From JASFRI01 sp050115015 (lineage in GTDB: Bacteria; Acidobacteriota; Polarisedimenticolia; CBDVAL01), in contig JASFRI010000165.1 in assembly GCA_050115015.1 (NCBI GenBank), positions 1-9,032 of the forward strand: a stretch of DNA of 9,032 nt. Reading direction: 5' to 3'. A model generated the notes under the pieces. The model saw only the letters and a program-made list of their open reading frames with translations, made no database searches and was not told the origin of the DNA. Positions within the stretch are counted from its first letter, which is position 1, and every line of letters starts with the position of its first letter. The position numbers and the translations under genes are program-made. Positions 1 through 5,977 of this stretch are shown in pieces.

Positions 1-197
1 GCAGCGACCGGGAGCTCGGCACGAACCTGGTGGGGGAGCTCGTCATGTCGAGGCTGCGGGAGCTCGACAAGGTCGCGTTCGTGCGCTTCGCCTCGGTCTA
101 CCGCCAGTTCGAGGATGTCAACGAGTTCATGGACGAGCTCCGCGACCTTCTCGGCCAGCGATCGGAGCGCGGACCGGTCACCAGCTCCACCGAGTAG
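1..197 (+). CDS. nrdR: Transcriptional repressor NrdR, C-terminal fragment
   Basis: This is the 3' end of a gene that begins before the window; the reading frame uses codons starting at base 3 and stops with TAG at 195-197. The visible 64 residues contain the characteristic end of the NrdR ATP-cone domain: VGELVMSRLRELDKVAFVRF followed by ASVYRQFEDVNEF. NrdR is a zinc-ribbon plus ATP-cone repressor that senses ATP/dATP and represses ribonucleotide reductase genes by binding NrdR boxes; the N-terminal zinc ribbon would lie upstream of this window. After the conserved part there is a polar tail ending SSTE, which is typically variable. A GC-rich hairpin follows 12 bases after the stop, so nrdR may be the last gene of its own transcript. 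Identity rests on a short but highly characteristic motif. Confidence 0.9.
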   Translation, partial: SDRELGTNLVGELVMSRLRELDKVAFVRFASVYRQFEDVNEFMDELRDLLGQRSERGPVTSSTE

Positions 198-209
198 CCG
201 TCCCCGCAT

Positions 210-231
210 GCCCGGACCTCGGCTTCCGGGC
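210..231 (+). terminator. Possible intrinsic terminator after nrdR
   Basis: Seven perfectly paired bases, GCCCGGA at 210-216 and TCCGGGC at 225-231, enclose an 8-base loop; the stem is followed by TTCTC rather than a full T run. It sits in the 48-base gap between the nrdR stop and the Hsp20 gene. In a genome this GC-rich, short stems occur by chance and terminators often lack long T tracts, so function is an inference. Confidence 0.4.
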
Positions 232-250
232 TTCTCACGCGGAGCATGAA

Positions 251-255
251 AGGGA
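251..255 (+). promoter_or_regulatory. Ribosome binding site that decides the Hsp20 start
   Basis: AGGGA ends 8 bases before the ATG at 264. The upstream in-frame ATG at 246 has only GGAG at 241-244, one base away, which is too close for normal initiation. This favours the 264 start, with the 246 start as the alternative (six residues longer). Confidence 0.5.
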
Positions 256-263
256 AAGCGACG

Positions 264-719
264 ATGCCGGACTTCGGACCGTACCTCGAGTTCGTTCGCA
301 TCCAGACGGAGATGAACAAGCTGTTCGAGAGCCTCCAGGAGCTCCGCGAGCCCCCGGAGACCCCGGAGTCGGGCGCCGCCTGGGTGCCCAACGTGGACAT
401 CTGCGAGTGCGGCGACCTGCTCATCGTCGAGGCGGAGCTGCCGGGGGTGGAGCCCGAGACGCTGTGTGTCCAGGTGGGCGGCGGCAACCTGATCCTGCAG
501 GGGGCCAAGGACCGGATGGTGGTGCAGGACCCGGTGGTGTTCCACCGCCGGGACCGGGCCTACGGCACGTTCAAGCGGATCATCCCGCTCACGGCGGCGG
601 TGAACACCCACAAGGCAAAGGCGGTCCTCGACGCCGGCGTGCTCCGGATCGAGTTCCCGAAGGTGCCCAACAAGCGCGGGGAGGCGATCACGATCCCCGT
701 CGAGCGCGTGGAGGTCTGA
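264..719 (+). CDS. Small heat-shock protein, Hsp20/alpha-crystallin family
   Basis: An ATP-independent cytoplasmic holdase that binds unfolding proteins and hands them to refolding chaperones or proteases. From the ATG at 264 it has 151 residues, a normal length for bacterial sHsps. Residues counted from that start: an N-terminal arm of about 40 residues with helical, charged segments (EFVRIQTEMNKLFESLQEL), then an alpha-crystallin domain from about residue 40 (WVPNVDI, EAELPGV, YGTFKRIIPL) to the hallmark AVLDAGVLRIEFPK around 120-133. An I-x-I-type tail (ITI, near 142-144) is of the kind that docks between dimers during oligomer assembly. The ATG at 246 would add MKGKAT but lacks a properly spaced ribosome binding site. 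The stop is one base before lon, and the lon ribosome binding site lies inside this gene, so the two are very likely co-expressed. No CIRCE or HspR-type operator is visible upstream. Confidence 0.92.
   Translation: MPDFGPYLEFVRIQTEMNKLFESLQELREPPETPESGAAWVPNVDICECGDLLIVEAELPGVEPETLCVQVGGGNLILQGAKDRMVVQDPVVFHRRDRAYGTFKRIIPLTAAVNTHKAKAVLDAGVLRIEFPKVPNKRGEAITIPVERVEV
710..714 (+). promoter_or_regulatory. lon ribosome binding site inside the Hsp20 gene
   Basis: GGAGG lies within the last codons of the Hsp20 gene, 6 bases before the lon ATG at 721. The Hsp20 stop codon (717-719) falls between this site and the lon start, a layout expected for translational coupling. Confidence 0.65.
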
Positions 720-720
720 C

Positions 721-3156
721 ATGCCCGAAACCTCCCCCTCCGACCTCAGCGACCGCCTGAAGCTCCCGGAGCAGCTCCCCGTGCTGCCCCTGCGGGACAC
801 GGTGGTGTTCCCGTTCATCATCATGCCCCTCTCGGTGGCCCGGGAATCCAGCAAGGCCGCCGTGGACGCCGCCCTGGCCGAGAACCGGACCATCTTCCTG
901 GTCGCGCAGCGGGACAAGGACATCGAGGACCCGCTCGCCGACGACCTGATGGAGATCGGGACCGCGGCGGTGATCATGCGGATGCTGAAGCTGCCGGATC
1001 AGCGCATCCGGATCCTCGTGCAGGGGATCGCCCGGGCGCGCCTCGTGGAGCTGAGCTCCCGCGAGGACTACCTCGTCGGGCGCTGCGAGAAGCTGGAGGA
1101 GAAGCCGGCGGCGGGGGGCTCCCTGGAGAAGGACGCCCTGATCAAGAACGTCCGCAAGGGGCTGGATCGCTCCGCGTCCCTGGGAAAGCCGGTGGCCTCC
1201 GAGGTGATGGTCGTCGCGAACAACATGGAGAACCCGGGCCGCCTGGCGGACCTGGCGGCGTCCAACCTGGACCTCAGGGTGGAGGAGGCCCAGGAGGTCC
1301 TCTCGCTGACGGATCCCCTGGAGCGCCTGCGCCGGGTGAACGAGATGCTCTACCGCGAGCTCGAGCTGCTGGCGATGCAGCAGGAGATCAACTCCAGCGC
1401 CCGGGAGGAGATGGACCGATCGCAGCGCGAGTACTTCCTGCGGCACCAGCTCAAGGCGATCCAGAACGAGCTGGGCGAGGGCAACGAGCTCACCGAGGAG
1501 ATCGAGGAGATCCGGCGCAAGGTCGTGGAGGTCGGCATGCCCGAGGCGGTGGAGGAGGAGGTGCTGCGCCAGGTGGGCAAGCTGGAGCGCATGCACCCGG
1601 ACTCCGCGGAGACGGTGACGCTGCGGAATTACCTCGACTGGATGCTGTCGATCCCGTGGTCCGTGGAGACGAAGGACAACCTCGACCTGGTCAAGGCCCA
1701 GGGGATCCTGGATCAGGACCATTACGGGCTGGAGAAGATCAAGGAGCGCATCCTGGAGTACCTCTCCGTCCGCAAGCTCAAGAAGAAGATGAAGGGGCCG
1801 ATCCTCTGCTTCGTGGGGCCGCCGGGGGTGGGAAAGACCTCCCTGGGCCGCTCCATCGCCGGTGCCCTCGGGCGCAACTTCGTCCGCATCAGCCTGGGAG
1901 GCGTCCGGGACGAGGCCGAGATCCGCGGTCACCGGCGCACCTACGTGGGGGCGATGCCCGGCCGGATCATCCAGGGGATGCAGCAGGCCGGCTCCACGAA
2001 CCCGGTGTTCATGCTGGACGAGGTCGACAAGCTCGGCTCTGACTACCGCGGCGATCCCTCCGCCGCGATGCTGGAGGTGCTCGACCCGGAGCAGAACAAC
2101 TCGTTCCGGGATCACTACCTCGGGGTCCCGTACGATCTCAGCGGCGTGATGTTCGTGGCCACGGCGAACCTGCTCGAGCCGATCCCCGCGGCGTTCCGCG
2201 ACCGGATGGAGGTCATCCGCCTGTCGGGATACACGAACGAGGAGAAGCAGGCGATCTGCCGGCGGCACGTCGTGGGCAAGCAGCTCGAGGAGAATGGCCT
2301 GACGCCGGAGCAGCTGCACATCACCGACAAGGCGCTGCTGGCGATCATCGAGGGATACACGTCCGAGGCGGGGCTGAGGAGCCTGGAACGGGAGATCGCC
2401 GGTGTCTGCCGCAAGGTCGCCCGCAGCGTGGCGGAGGGAAAGACGACCCGCACCGTGGTCACGCCGCGCAACCTGAAGCGCTTCCTGGGGCCGCCGCGGA
2501 TCGTCCCGGAGACCTCGCTGCAGCGCGATCAGGTCGGGGTCGCCACCGGGATGGCCTGGACCGCCGCCGGCGGGGATATTCTCTTCGTCGAGGCCAGCGC
2601 CATGCCGGGACGGGGGAACCTGATCCTCACCGGGCAGCTCGGCGATGTGATGAAGGAGTCGGCCCAGGCCGCGCTCTCCTACGCCAGGAGCCGGGCGGGG
2701 ACCCTGGGGATCCAGGAGGAGGACTATTTCGCGCGCACCGACGTTCACGTGCACGTGCCGGAGGGGGCGATCCCGAAGGACGGGCCGTCCGCCGGGATCA
2801 CCATGGCGACGGCGATGCTCTCCGCCTTCACCGGCCGGCGGGTCCGGCACGACGTCTCGATGACGGGCGAGATCACGCTGCGCGGGAACGTGCTTCCGGT
2901 CGGCGGGATCAAGGAGAAGGTGCTGGCGGCGCGCCGGGCGCACATCAAGGCGGTGATCCTGCCCAAGGGGAACTCCCGCAATCTCGAGGAGATCCCGCCG
3001 ACGCTGCGCAAGGACCTCGAGTTCCACTTCGTGGAGACCGTGGACGAGGTGTTCGGCCTCGCGCTGATGGACCGGGCGGAGCCGGCCGCGGCGACGGAAG
3101 CTTCCCGTCCGGCGCCGCCGGCCCGGAGCCGGCGCCCCAGCCAGGCGCCGCTGTAG
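721..3156 (+). CDS. lon: ATP-dependent serine protease Lon (LonA type)
   Basis: Cytoplasmic AAA+ protease that degrades misfolded and regulatory proteins. The 811-residue product is slightly longer than E. coli Lon (784). The N-terminal substrate-binding domain begins with LPVLPLRDTVVFP at 19-31 and is followed by a charged helical/coiled-coil stretch (about 210-320). The AAA+ module shows Walker A GPPGVGKT at 366-373 and Walker B VFMLDE ending in D433-E434. The C-terminal protease domain begins near 605 (VGVATGMAWT) and carries catalytic Ser690 in KDGPSAG and catalytic Lys733 in GGIKEK; the 43-residue spacing matches S679/K722 of E. coli. There is no transmembrane insert, so this is soluble LonA, not archaeal-type LonB. 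About 30 residues at the C-terminus, rich in Ala/Pro/Arg, extend past the conserved core and look disordered. The gene starts 1 base after the Hsp20 stop, and its own stop TAG overlaps the thiL ribosome binding site. Confidence 0.98.
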   Translation: MPETSPSDLSDRLKLPEQLPVLPLRDTVVFPFIIMPLSVARESSKAAVDAALAENRTIFLVAQRDKDIEDPLADDLMEIGTAAVIMRMLKLPDQRIRILVQGIARARLVELSSREDYLVGRCEKLEEKPAAGGSLEKDALIKNVRKGLDRSASLGKPVASEVMVVANNMENPGRLADLAASNLDLRVEEAQEVLSLTDPLERLRRVNEMLYRELELLAMQQEINSSAREEMDRSQREYFLRHQLKAIQNELGEGNELTEEIEEIRRKVVEVGMPEAVEEEVLRQVGKLERMHPDSAETVTLRNYLDWMLSIPWSVETKDNLDLVKAQGILDQDHYGLEKIKERILEYLSVRKLKKKMKGPILCFVGPPGVGKTSLGRSIAGALGRNFVRISLGGVRDEAEIRGHRRTYVGAMPGRIIQGMQQAGSTNPVFMLDEVDKLGSDYRGDPSAAMLEVLDPEQNNSFRDHYLGVPYDLSGVMFVATANLLEPIPAAFRDRMEVIRLSGYTNEEKQAICRRHVVGKQLEENGLTPEQLHITDKALLAIIEGYTSEAGLRSLEREIAGVCRKVARSVAEGKTTRTVVTPRNLKRFLGPPRIVPETSLQRDQVGVATGMAWTAAGGDILFVEASAMPGRGNLILTGQLGDVMKESAQAALSYARSRAGTLGIQEEDYFARTDVHVHVPEGAIPKDGPSAGITMATAMLSAFTGRRVRHDVSMTGEITLRGNVLPVGGIKEKVLAARRAHIKAVILPKGNSRNLEEIPPTLRKDLEFHFVETVDEVFGLALMDRAEPAAATEASRPAPPARSRRPSQAPL

Positions 3157-3163
3157 GAAGCCC

Positions 3164-4195
3164 ATGCCCGGGACCCTTGGCGCGCTGGGCGAGGACGCCT
3201 GGATCCGTCGCCTGGTCCGCCGCTGCGGTGCGCAGGCGCCGCCCCCTCCCCTCGGGATCGGCGACGATGCCTCGCGGCTGCGGCCACGCGCCGGGCACGA
3301 CCTGGTCTGGACCACGGACCTGCTGGTGGAGGACGTGCACTTCCGGCGCTCCTGGGGCGAGCCACGGCGTCTCGGCCGCAAGGCCCTGGCGGTGAACCTG
3401 AGCGACGTGGCGGCCATGGGAGCGGTCCCCTGCGGCTTCCTGCTGGGACTGTCCGCCCCGGGCTCGCTGCCCCTCACCTGGCTGGACGGGGTCGCCGCGG
3501 GACTGGCGGACGCGGCCCGCCGCGCCGGAGCCCCCTGCGTGGGGGGCGACACGACCGGCTCGTCGGGCCCCGTCTCCCTCGGGATCACCGCCGCGGGGAG
3601 CCTCCCCCGCGGGACGCTGCTGACCCGCCGGGGGGCGCGGCCCGGGGACGGCCTGTGGCTCTCCGGCCCGCTGGGCGCCGCGGCGGCGGGCCTGCGCCTC
3701 CTGGAGGCCGGCTTCCGGCCCGGCCGCCCCGGACCCCGGCCGCTGCAGCGGGCGGCGCGGGCGGCGCTGCTGGCCCTGCTGGATCCCCGTCCGCCCCTGG
3801 ACCTCGGACCCTGGCTCGCCCGGCGCGGGCTGGCGCGCGCGGCCATCGATCTGAGCGACGGGCTCGCCACGGATCTCGGGCGCCTCTGCGGCGCCTCCGG
3901 CGTCGGGGCCCGGGTGGATCTGGAGGCGATCCCGGTGCATCGGTGCGTCGGGCCGCTCGCGGACTGGCTGGGGGACGATCCCGCCGGCGTCGCGGTGCAG
4001 GGCGGGGAGGACTACGAGCTGCTGTTCACGGTGCCGCGGGGCCGGGAGGCCGTCCTCCGCCGTACCCGCCGGGTCCCGCGGCCGGTGCGGATCGGCGAGA
4101 TCACCCGGGGCGGCCTCGTGGTGCGGGGTCCCGGGGGTCGCGAGACGCCGCTGGAGGCCGGCGGCTTCGGGCATTTCCGGCCCGCGGAGGGTTGA
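3164..4195 (+). CDS. thiL: Thiamine-monophosphate kinase ThiL
   Basis: Phosphorylates thiamine monophosphate with ATP to give thiamine diphosphate, the last step of coenzyme B1 synthesis; cytoplasmic. The 343-residue protein has the family landmarks in order: GIGDDA at 31-36, the TTDLLVEDVHF segment at 50-60, ALAVNLSDVAAMGAVP at 74-89, GGDTT at 127-131, IDLSDGL at 228-234 and GGEDYELLF at 280-288. The aspartates of GIGDDA, the SDVAAMG segment and GGDTT are those the AIR-synthase/ThiL fold uses to bind metal and nucleotide. The ATG at 3164 is preceded by AGGAAG at 3155-3160, which overlaps the lon stop codon, so translation is probably coupled to lon. The central part (about 180-225) is Ala/Leu/Arg/Pro-rich, in keeping with the GC pressure of this genome. 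No thiamine riboswitch or other thi gene is visible here. Confidence 0.96.
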   Translation: MPGTLGALGEDAWIRRLVRRCGAQAPPPPLGIGDDASRLRPRAGHDLVWTTDLLVEDVHFRRSWGEPRRLGRKALAVNLSDVAAMGAVPCGFLLGLSAPGSLPLTWLDGVAAGLADAARRAGAPCVGGDTTGSSGPVSLGITAAGSLPRGTLLTRRGARPGDGLWLSGPLGAAAAGLRLLEAGFRPGRPGPRPLQRAARAALLALLDPRPPLDLGPWLARRGLARAAIDLSDGLATDLGRLCGASGVGARVDLEAIPVHRCVGPLADWLGDDPAGVAVQGGEDYELLFTVPRGREAVLRRTRRVPRPVRIGEITRGGLVVRGPGGRETPLEAGGFGHFRPAEG

Positions 4196-4198
4196 GGG

Positions 4199-4702
4199 GT
4201 GGGGAGGGCAAGACGCCGGCTCCGGATCCTGCTGCGCCGCGCGCTGCACACCGGCGACTCGCCGAGGCGGACCGCCGCGGCGTTCTCCCTGGGCACGTTC
4301 CTGGGGGTGTCCCCCTTCTTCGGCCTGCACACCGCCCTGGCGCTGGGGCTCGCCTTCCTGCTGCGGCTGAACCGGCTGGCGGTCCTGCTGGGCACCTTCA
4401 TCCTCAATCCCTGGACCGTGGTGCCGATCTACGGCTCGGGGACGGCGCTGGGCCTCCTGCTGCTGGGGCGATCCGCCGACCCCGCCGATTCCCTGGCCCG
4501 GCAGCTCCAGGGGATCGCTGGCGTCGGGGAGTTCGTCGAGGTGGTGGCGCCGTTGCTGGGGCCCTTCGTCCTCGGCAACGTGCTGCTGGCGATGGTGGCG
4601 GGCCTGGTGACCTACCCCGTGGCCCTGGCGGTGGTGCACCGCATGCGGGCCGCCCGGCGCACCCGCCGCCGGACGACCCCCGGCGGCACGGGGGCGGCGT
4701 GA
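4199..4702 (+). CDS. DUF2062 family inner-membrane protein
   Basis: A 167-residue hydrophobic protein of the DUF2062 family, whose molecular function is not established. Seen here: a basic N-terminus (RARRRLRILLRRAL), the signature SPRRTAAAFSLGTFLGVSPF at 21-40, GLHTALALGLAFLLRLNRLA at 42-61, and GTFILNPWTVVPIYGSGTALG at 65-85 with the typical N-P-x-T-x-x-P element. Three or so membrane segments are likely (about 31-55, 60-90 and 118-146), followed by a basic, Arg-rich tail. The start is GTG at 4199, with GGAGG at 4186-4190 inside the end of thiL, 8 bases upstream; only 3 bases separate the thiL stop from the GTG. It is therefore probably the last gene of the hsp20-lon-thiL unit. Family members are sometimes near glycosyltransferase or lipid genes, but nothing here points to that role. 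Confidence 0.85.
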   Translation: MGRARRRLRILLRRALHTGDSPRRTAAAFSLGTFLGVSPFFGLHTALALGLAFLLRLNRLAVLLGTFILNPWTVVPIYGSGTALGLLLLGRSADPADSLARQLQGIAGVGEFVEVVAPLLGPFVLGNVLLAMVAGLVTYPVALAVVHRMRAARRTRRRTTPGGTGAA

Positions 4703-4724
4703 CCGGGGAGGCCCTCGTCCGTCC

Positions 4725-4774
4725 GAGCCCCGGATTCGTGGCCGCACGGGGTCTCCATGACCGGGGCCGGCCCC
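4725..4774 (+). other. Bulged hairpin and perfect palindrome in the gap before the sigma factor gene
   Basis: The 133-base gap 4703-4835 holds two inverted structures. GAGCCCCG (4725-4732) pairs with CGGGGTCTC (4747-4755) over 8 base pairs with one bulged T. A few bases on, GGGGCCGGCCCC (4763-4774) is a perfect 12-base palindrome followed by TAG rather than T-rich sequence. Together they could end the upstream transcript or form an operator ahead of the sigma gene. No convincing sigma-70 or ECF-type promoter is recognisable in the gap, so the role is undecided. Confidence 0.35.
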
Positions 4775-4835
4775 TAGACGCTCCGGCGGCGGGGTGCGTA
4801 GACCACGCAGGAGCGTCCGCCCCGGGACGGGGGAG

Positions 4836-5450
4836 ATGAGCCCGAGTTCGTCCGGACGGCCCCTGCCGGGGCCGGATCCCCTCGACGAGGCGCTGCTGCG
4901 GAGGATCCGTGCCGGAGACGTGCAGGCGCTGGAACGGCTCGTGGAGCGCAAGCGCGAGCGCGCCCTGCGCCTGGCCCGCCACGTGGTGGGAGACGATGAC
5001 GATGCCAAGGACGTCGTCCAGATGGCCTTCATCCGCGTGTGGCGGAATCTGGGCGAGTACCGGCAGGGGTCGGGTTTCGACCCCTGGTTCCACCGGATCG
5101 TGATGAATCTGGCGATCGACTTTCGGCGCCGGGCAGCCGCCCGGCGGCGCGGCCTCGAGGGGCTGGCGGGGGAGCGCTCCGTCCGCCGCGCCCCCGGACC
5201 GTCCGAGGGCTCCCTGGCCCGGGACGAGGTATCGCGGATCTTCGACGAACTGGCCCGGGATCTGCCGCCGCAGCAGCGGGCGGCCTTCGCCCTGCGGGAG
5301 GTCGAGGGCATGGACACGGAGGAGGTGGCGCGGATCCTGGGGGTGCGTCCGTCCACGGTGCGGAATCACCTCTTCCAGGCCCGCCGCACGCTGCAGCGCC
5401 TGATGCGGGAGCGCTACCCCGAGTACGTTCCCGGCGGGAGGAGAGCATGA
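4836..5450 (+). CDS. ECF-type RNA polymerase sigma factor
   Basis: A group 4 (extracytoplasmic function) sigma factor, about 204 residues from the ATG at 4836. It has only regions 2 and 4, as the class does. Sigma region 2 runs from about residue 33 to 100 and includes DDAKDVVQMAFIRVWRNL (about 55-72, core binding and -10 melting) and the aromatic/basic segment FDPWFHRIVMNLAIDFRRR. A variable acidic/basic linker follows, then region 4 at about 143-192: LPPQQRAAFALREVEGMDTE, then the helix-turn-helix EVARILGVRPSTVRNHLFQA that reads the -35 element. The start is uncertain: GGGGGAG lies directly against the ATG at 4836, and an in-frame GTG at 4794 would add 14 residues but has no good ribosome binding site. 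Its TGA overlaps the ATG of the next gene (ATGA at 5447-5450), the usual layout of a sigma and its cognate anti-sigma. The target promoters cannot be read from this window. Confidence 0.93.
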   Translation: MSPSSSGRPLPGPDPLDEALLRRIRAGDVQALERLVERKRERALRLARHVVGDDDDAKDVVQMAFIRVWRNLGEYRQGSGFDPWFHRIVMNLAIDFRRRAAARRRGLEGLAGERSVRRAPGPSEGSLARDEVSRIFDELARDLPPQQRAAFALREVEGMDTEEVARILGVRPSTVRNHLFQARRTLQRLMRERYPEYVPGGRRA

Positions 5451-5977
5451 CGGATCTGTCCTGCGACACGGCCCGCGATCTGCTGGCACGGGAGGCCGGC
5501 GAGGGGATCACCGCGGCGGAGTTCGCCCGGCTCGACGCCCACCGGGAGGCCTGCGCGGCGTGTGCCGCGGCCCTGCGCGGGGAGGACCCGCTGGCGCTGT
5601 TCGCCGCCCTGCGCGACCGGCGTCCGGTGCCGGGCCTCTGGCTCGGGTTCTGGGACGGCATCCGGACGGCGATCGCGGACCAGGCCCCTGTTCGGGGCAA
5701 CGCCCCGGTCCGGGGCGTGCGGCGTCCCGCCCTGGCGGTGGCAGCGGCGGCGGCGTGGGTGCTGCTGCTGGGCGCCGGCGCCTGGCTGGGAATGCGCGAG
5801 ATCGCGGCCCCCTCTCCCTCCGTGCCCGCGGTGGTGCGCCTCGAGGCCGCCCCCACGGTGGCGACGGTGGAGTCGATCGGGTCCGCCAGCGCCCGGATCT
5901 ACGACATGCGGGTGATCGACGAGGACAACCGGGTGACGGAGCTGGTGATGATCTTCGACGAGGGGATCGACCTTTGA
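5447..5977 (+). CDS. Zinc-finger anti-sigma factor, single-pass membrane protein
   Basis: A 176-residue protein directly overlapping the ECF sigma gene, with GGAGG at 5437-5441 placed 5 bases before its ATG. The N-terminal cytoplasmic part has the ZAS-type zinc motif His32-x3-Cys36-x2-Cys39 (AHREACAAC), with Cys6 as the probable fourth ligand; this domain is known to hold ECF sigmas inactive. A Pro/Arg-rich linker (about 78-93) leads into one membrane segment at about 95-115 (ALAVAAAAAWVLLLGAGAW). The remaining 60 or so residues, presumably periplasmic, contain a Pro/Ser/Val stretch and a conserved-looking acidic end (RIYDMRVIDEDNRVTELVMI then FDEGIDL) whose family I cannot name. Its TGA overlaps the TTG start of the downstream secretin-N gene. 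The longer reading frame extending upstream from 5039 is out of frame with the sigma gene and is not real; this start is set by the overlap and the ribosome binding site. Confidence 0.88.
   Translation: MTDLSCDTARDLLAREAGEGITAAEFARLDAHREACAACAAALRGEDPLALFAALRDRRPVPGLWLGFWDGIRTAIADQAPVRGNAPVRGVRRPALAVAAAAAWVLLLGAGAWLGMREIAAPSPSVPAVVRLEAAPTVATVESIGSASARIYDMRVIDEDNRVTELVMIFDEGIDL
5684..5719 (+). repeat. Tandem pair of GC-rich palindromes inside the anti-sigma gene
   Basis: Two adjacent 18-base units, at 5684-5701 and 5702-5719, each begin GCCCC and end in GGGGC plus three bases. The first, GCCCCTGTTCGGGGC, is a 5-pair stem with a 5-base loop. The second, CGCCCCGGTCCGGGGCG (5701-5717), is a near-perfect palindrome with a single central T. 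They encode the repeated peptide PVRGNAPVRG in the linker just before the membrane segment. This may be a slipped duplication or an insertion of a small mobile palindrome; copy number elsewhere in the genome would decide. Confidence 0.55.
5961..5966 (+). promoter_or_regulatory. Ribosome binding site supporting the TTG start of the secretin-N gene
   Basis: AGGGGA lies in the last codons of the anti-sigma gene and ends 7 bases before the TTG at 5974. A signal peptide begins exactly at this TTG, which together decides the start. Confidence 0.6.

Noticed and set aside
198..263. Heat-shock operator (CIRCE or HspR-type inverted repeat) upstream of the Hsp20 gene
   Set aside because: I looked for TTAGCACTC/GAGTGCTAA and CTTGAGT/ACTCAAG type half-sites and saw neither.
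688..3870. Very long opposite-strand open frame (over 1000 codons) across lon and thiL
   Set aside because: It lies opposite clear Lon and ThiL coding sequence, and its translation is Arg/Pro/Ala/His-rich low-complexity text with no family motif. Strong G/C third-position bias removes stop codons from the complementary strand.
4775..4803. TAGAC repeated at 4775-4779 and 4799-4803, considered as paired promoter elements or an operator
   Set aside because: Five bases repeated once, without matching known -35/-10 or ECF (GGAAC / CGTC-like) patterns; too short to support.
3655..4839. Overlapping + strand frame across thiL and the DUF2062 gene
   Set aside because: Low-complexity Ala/Gly/Arg/Pro translation in a different frame from two recognised genes.
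2945..5356. Second long opposite-strand frame (about 800 codons) across thiL, DUF2062 and the sigma gene
   Set aside because: Same cause: it mirrors well-supported + strand genes, and its product is low-complexity and runs across several unrelated genes.
5039..5446. Upstream extension of the anti-sigma frame into the sigma gene
   Set aside because: This part reads a shifted frame of the sigma factor and gives Pro/Gly/Arg-rich noise; the ATGA overlap and GGAGG site place the true start at 5447.
5560..5973. Upstream extension of the secretin-N frame into the anti-sigma gene
   Set aside because: It is a shifted frame of the anti-sigma gene; the signal peptide and ribosome binding site place the start at TTG 5974.
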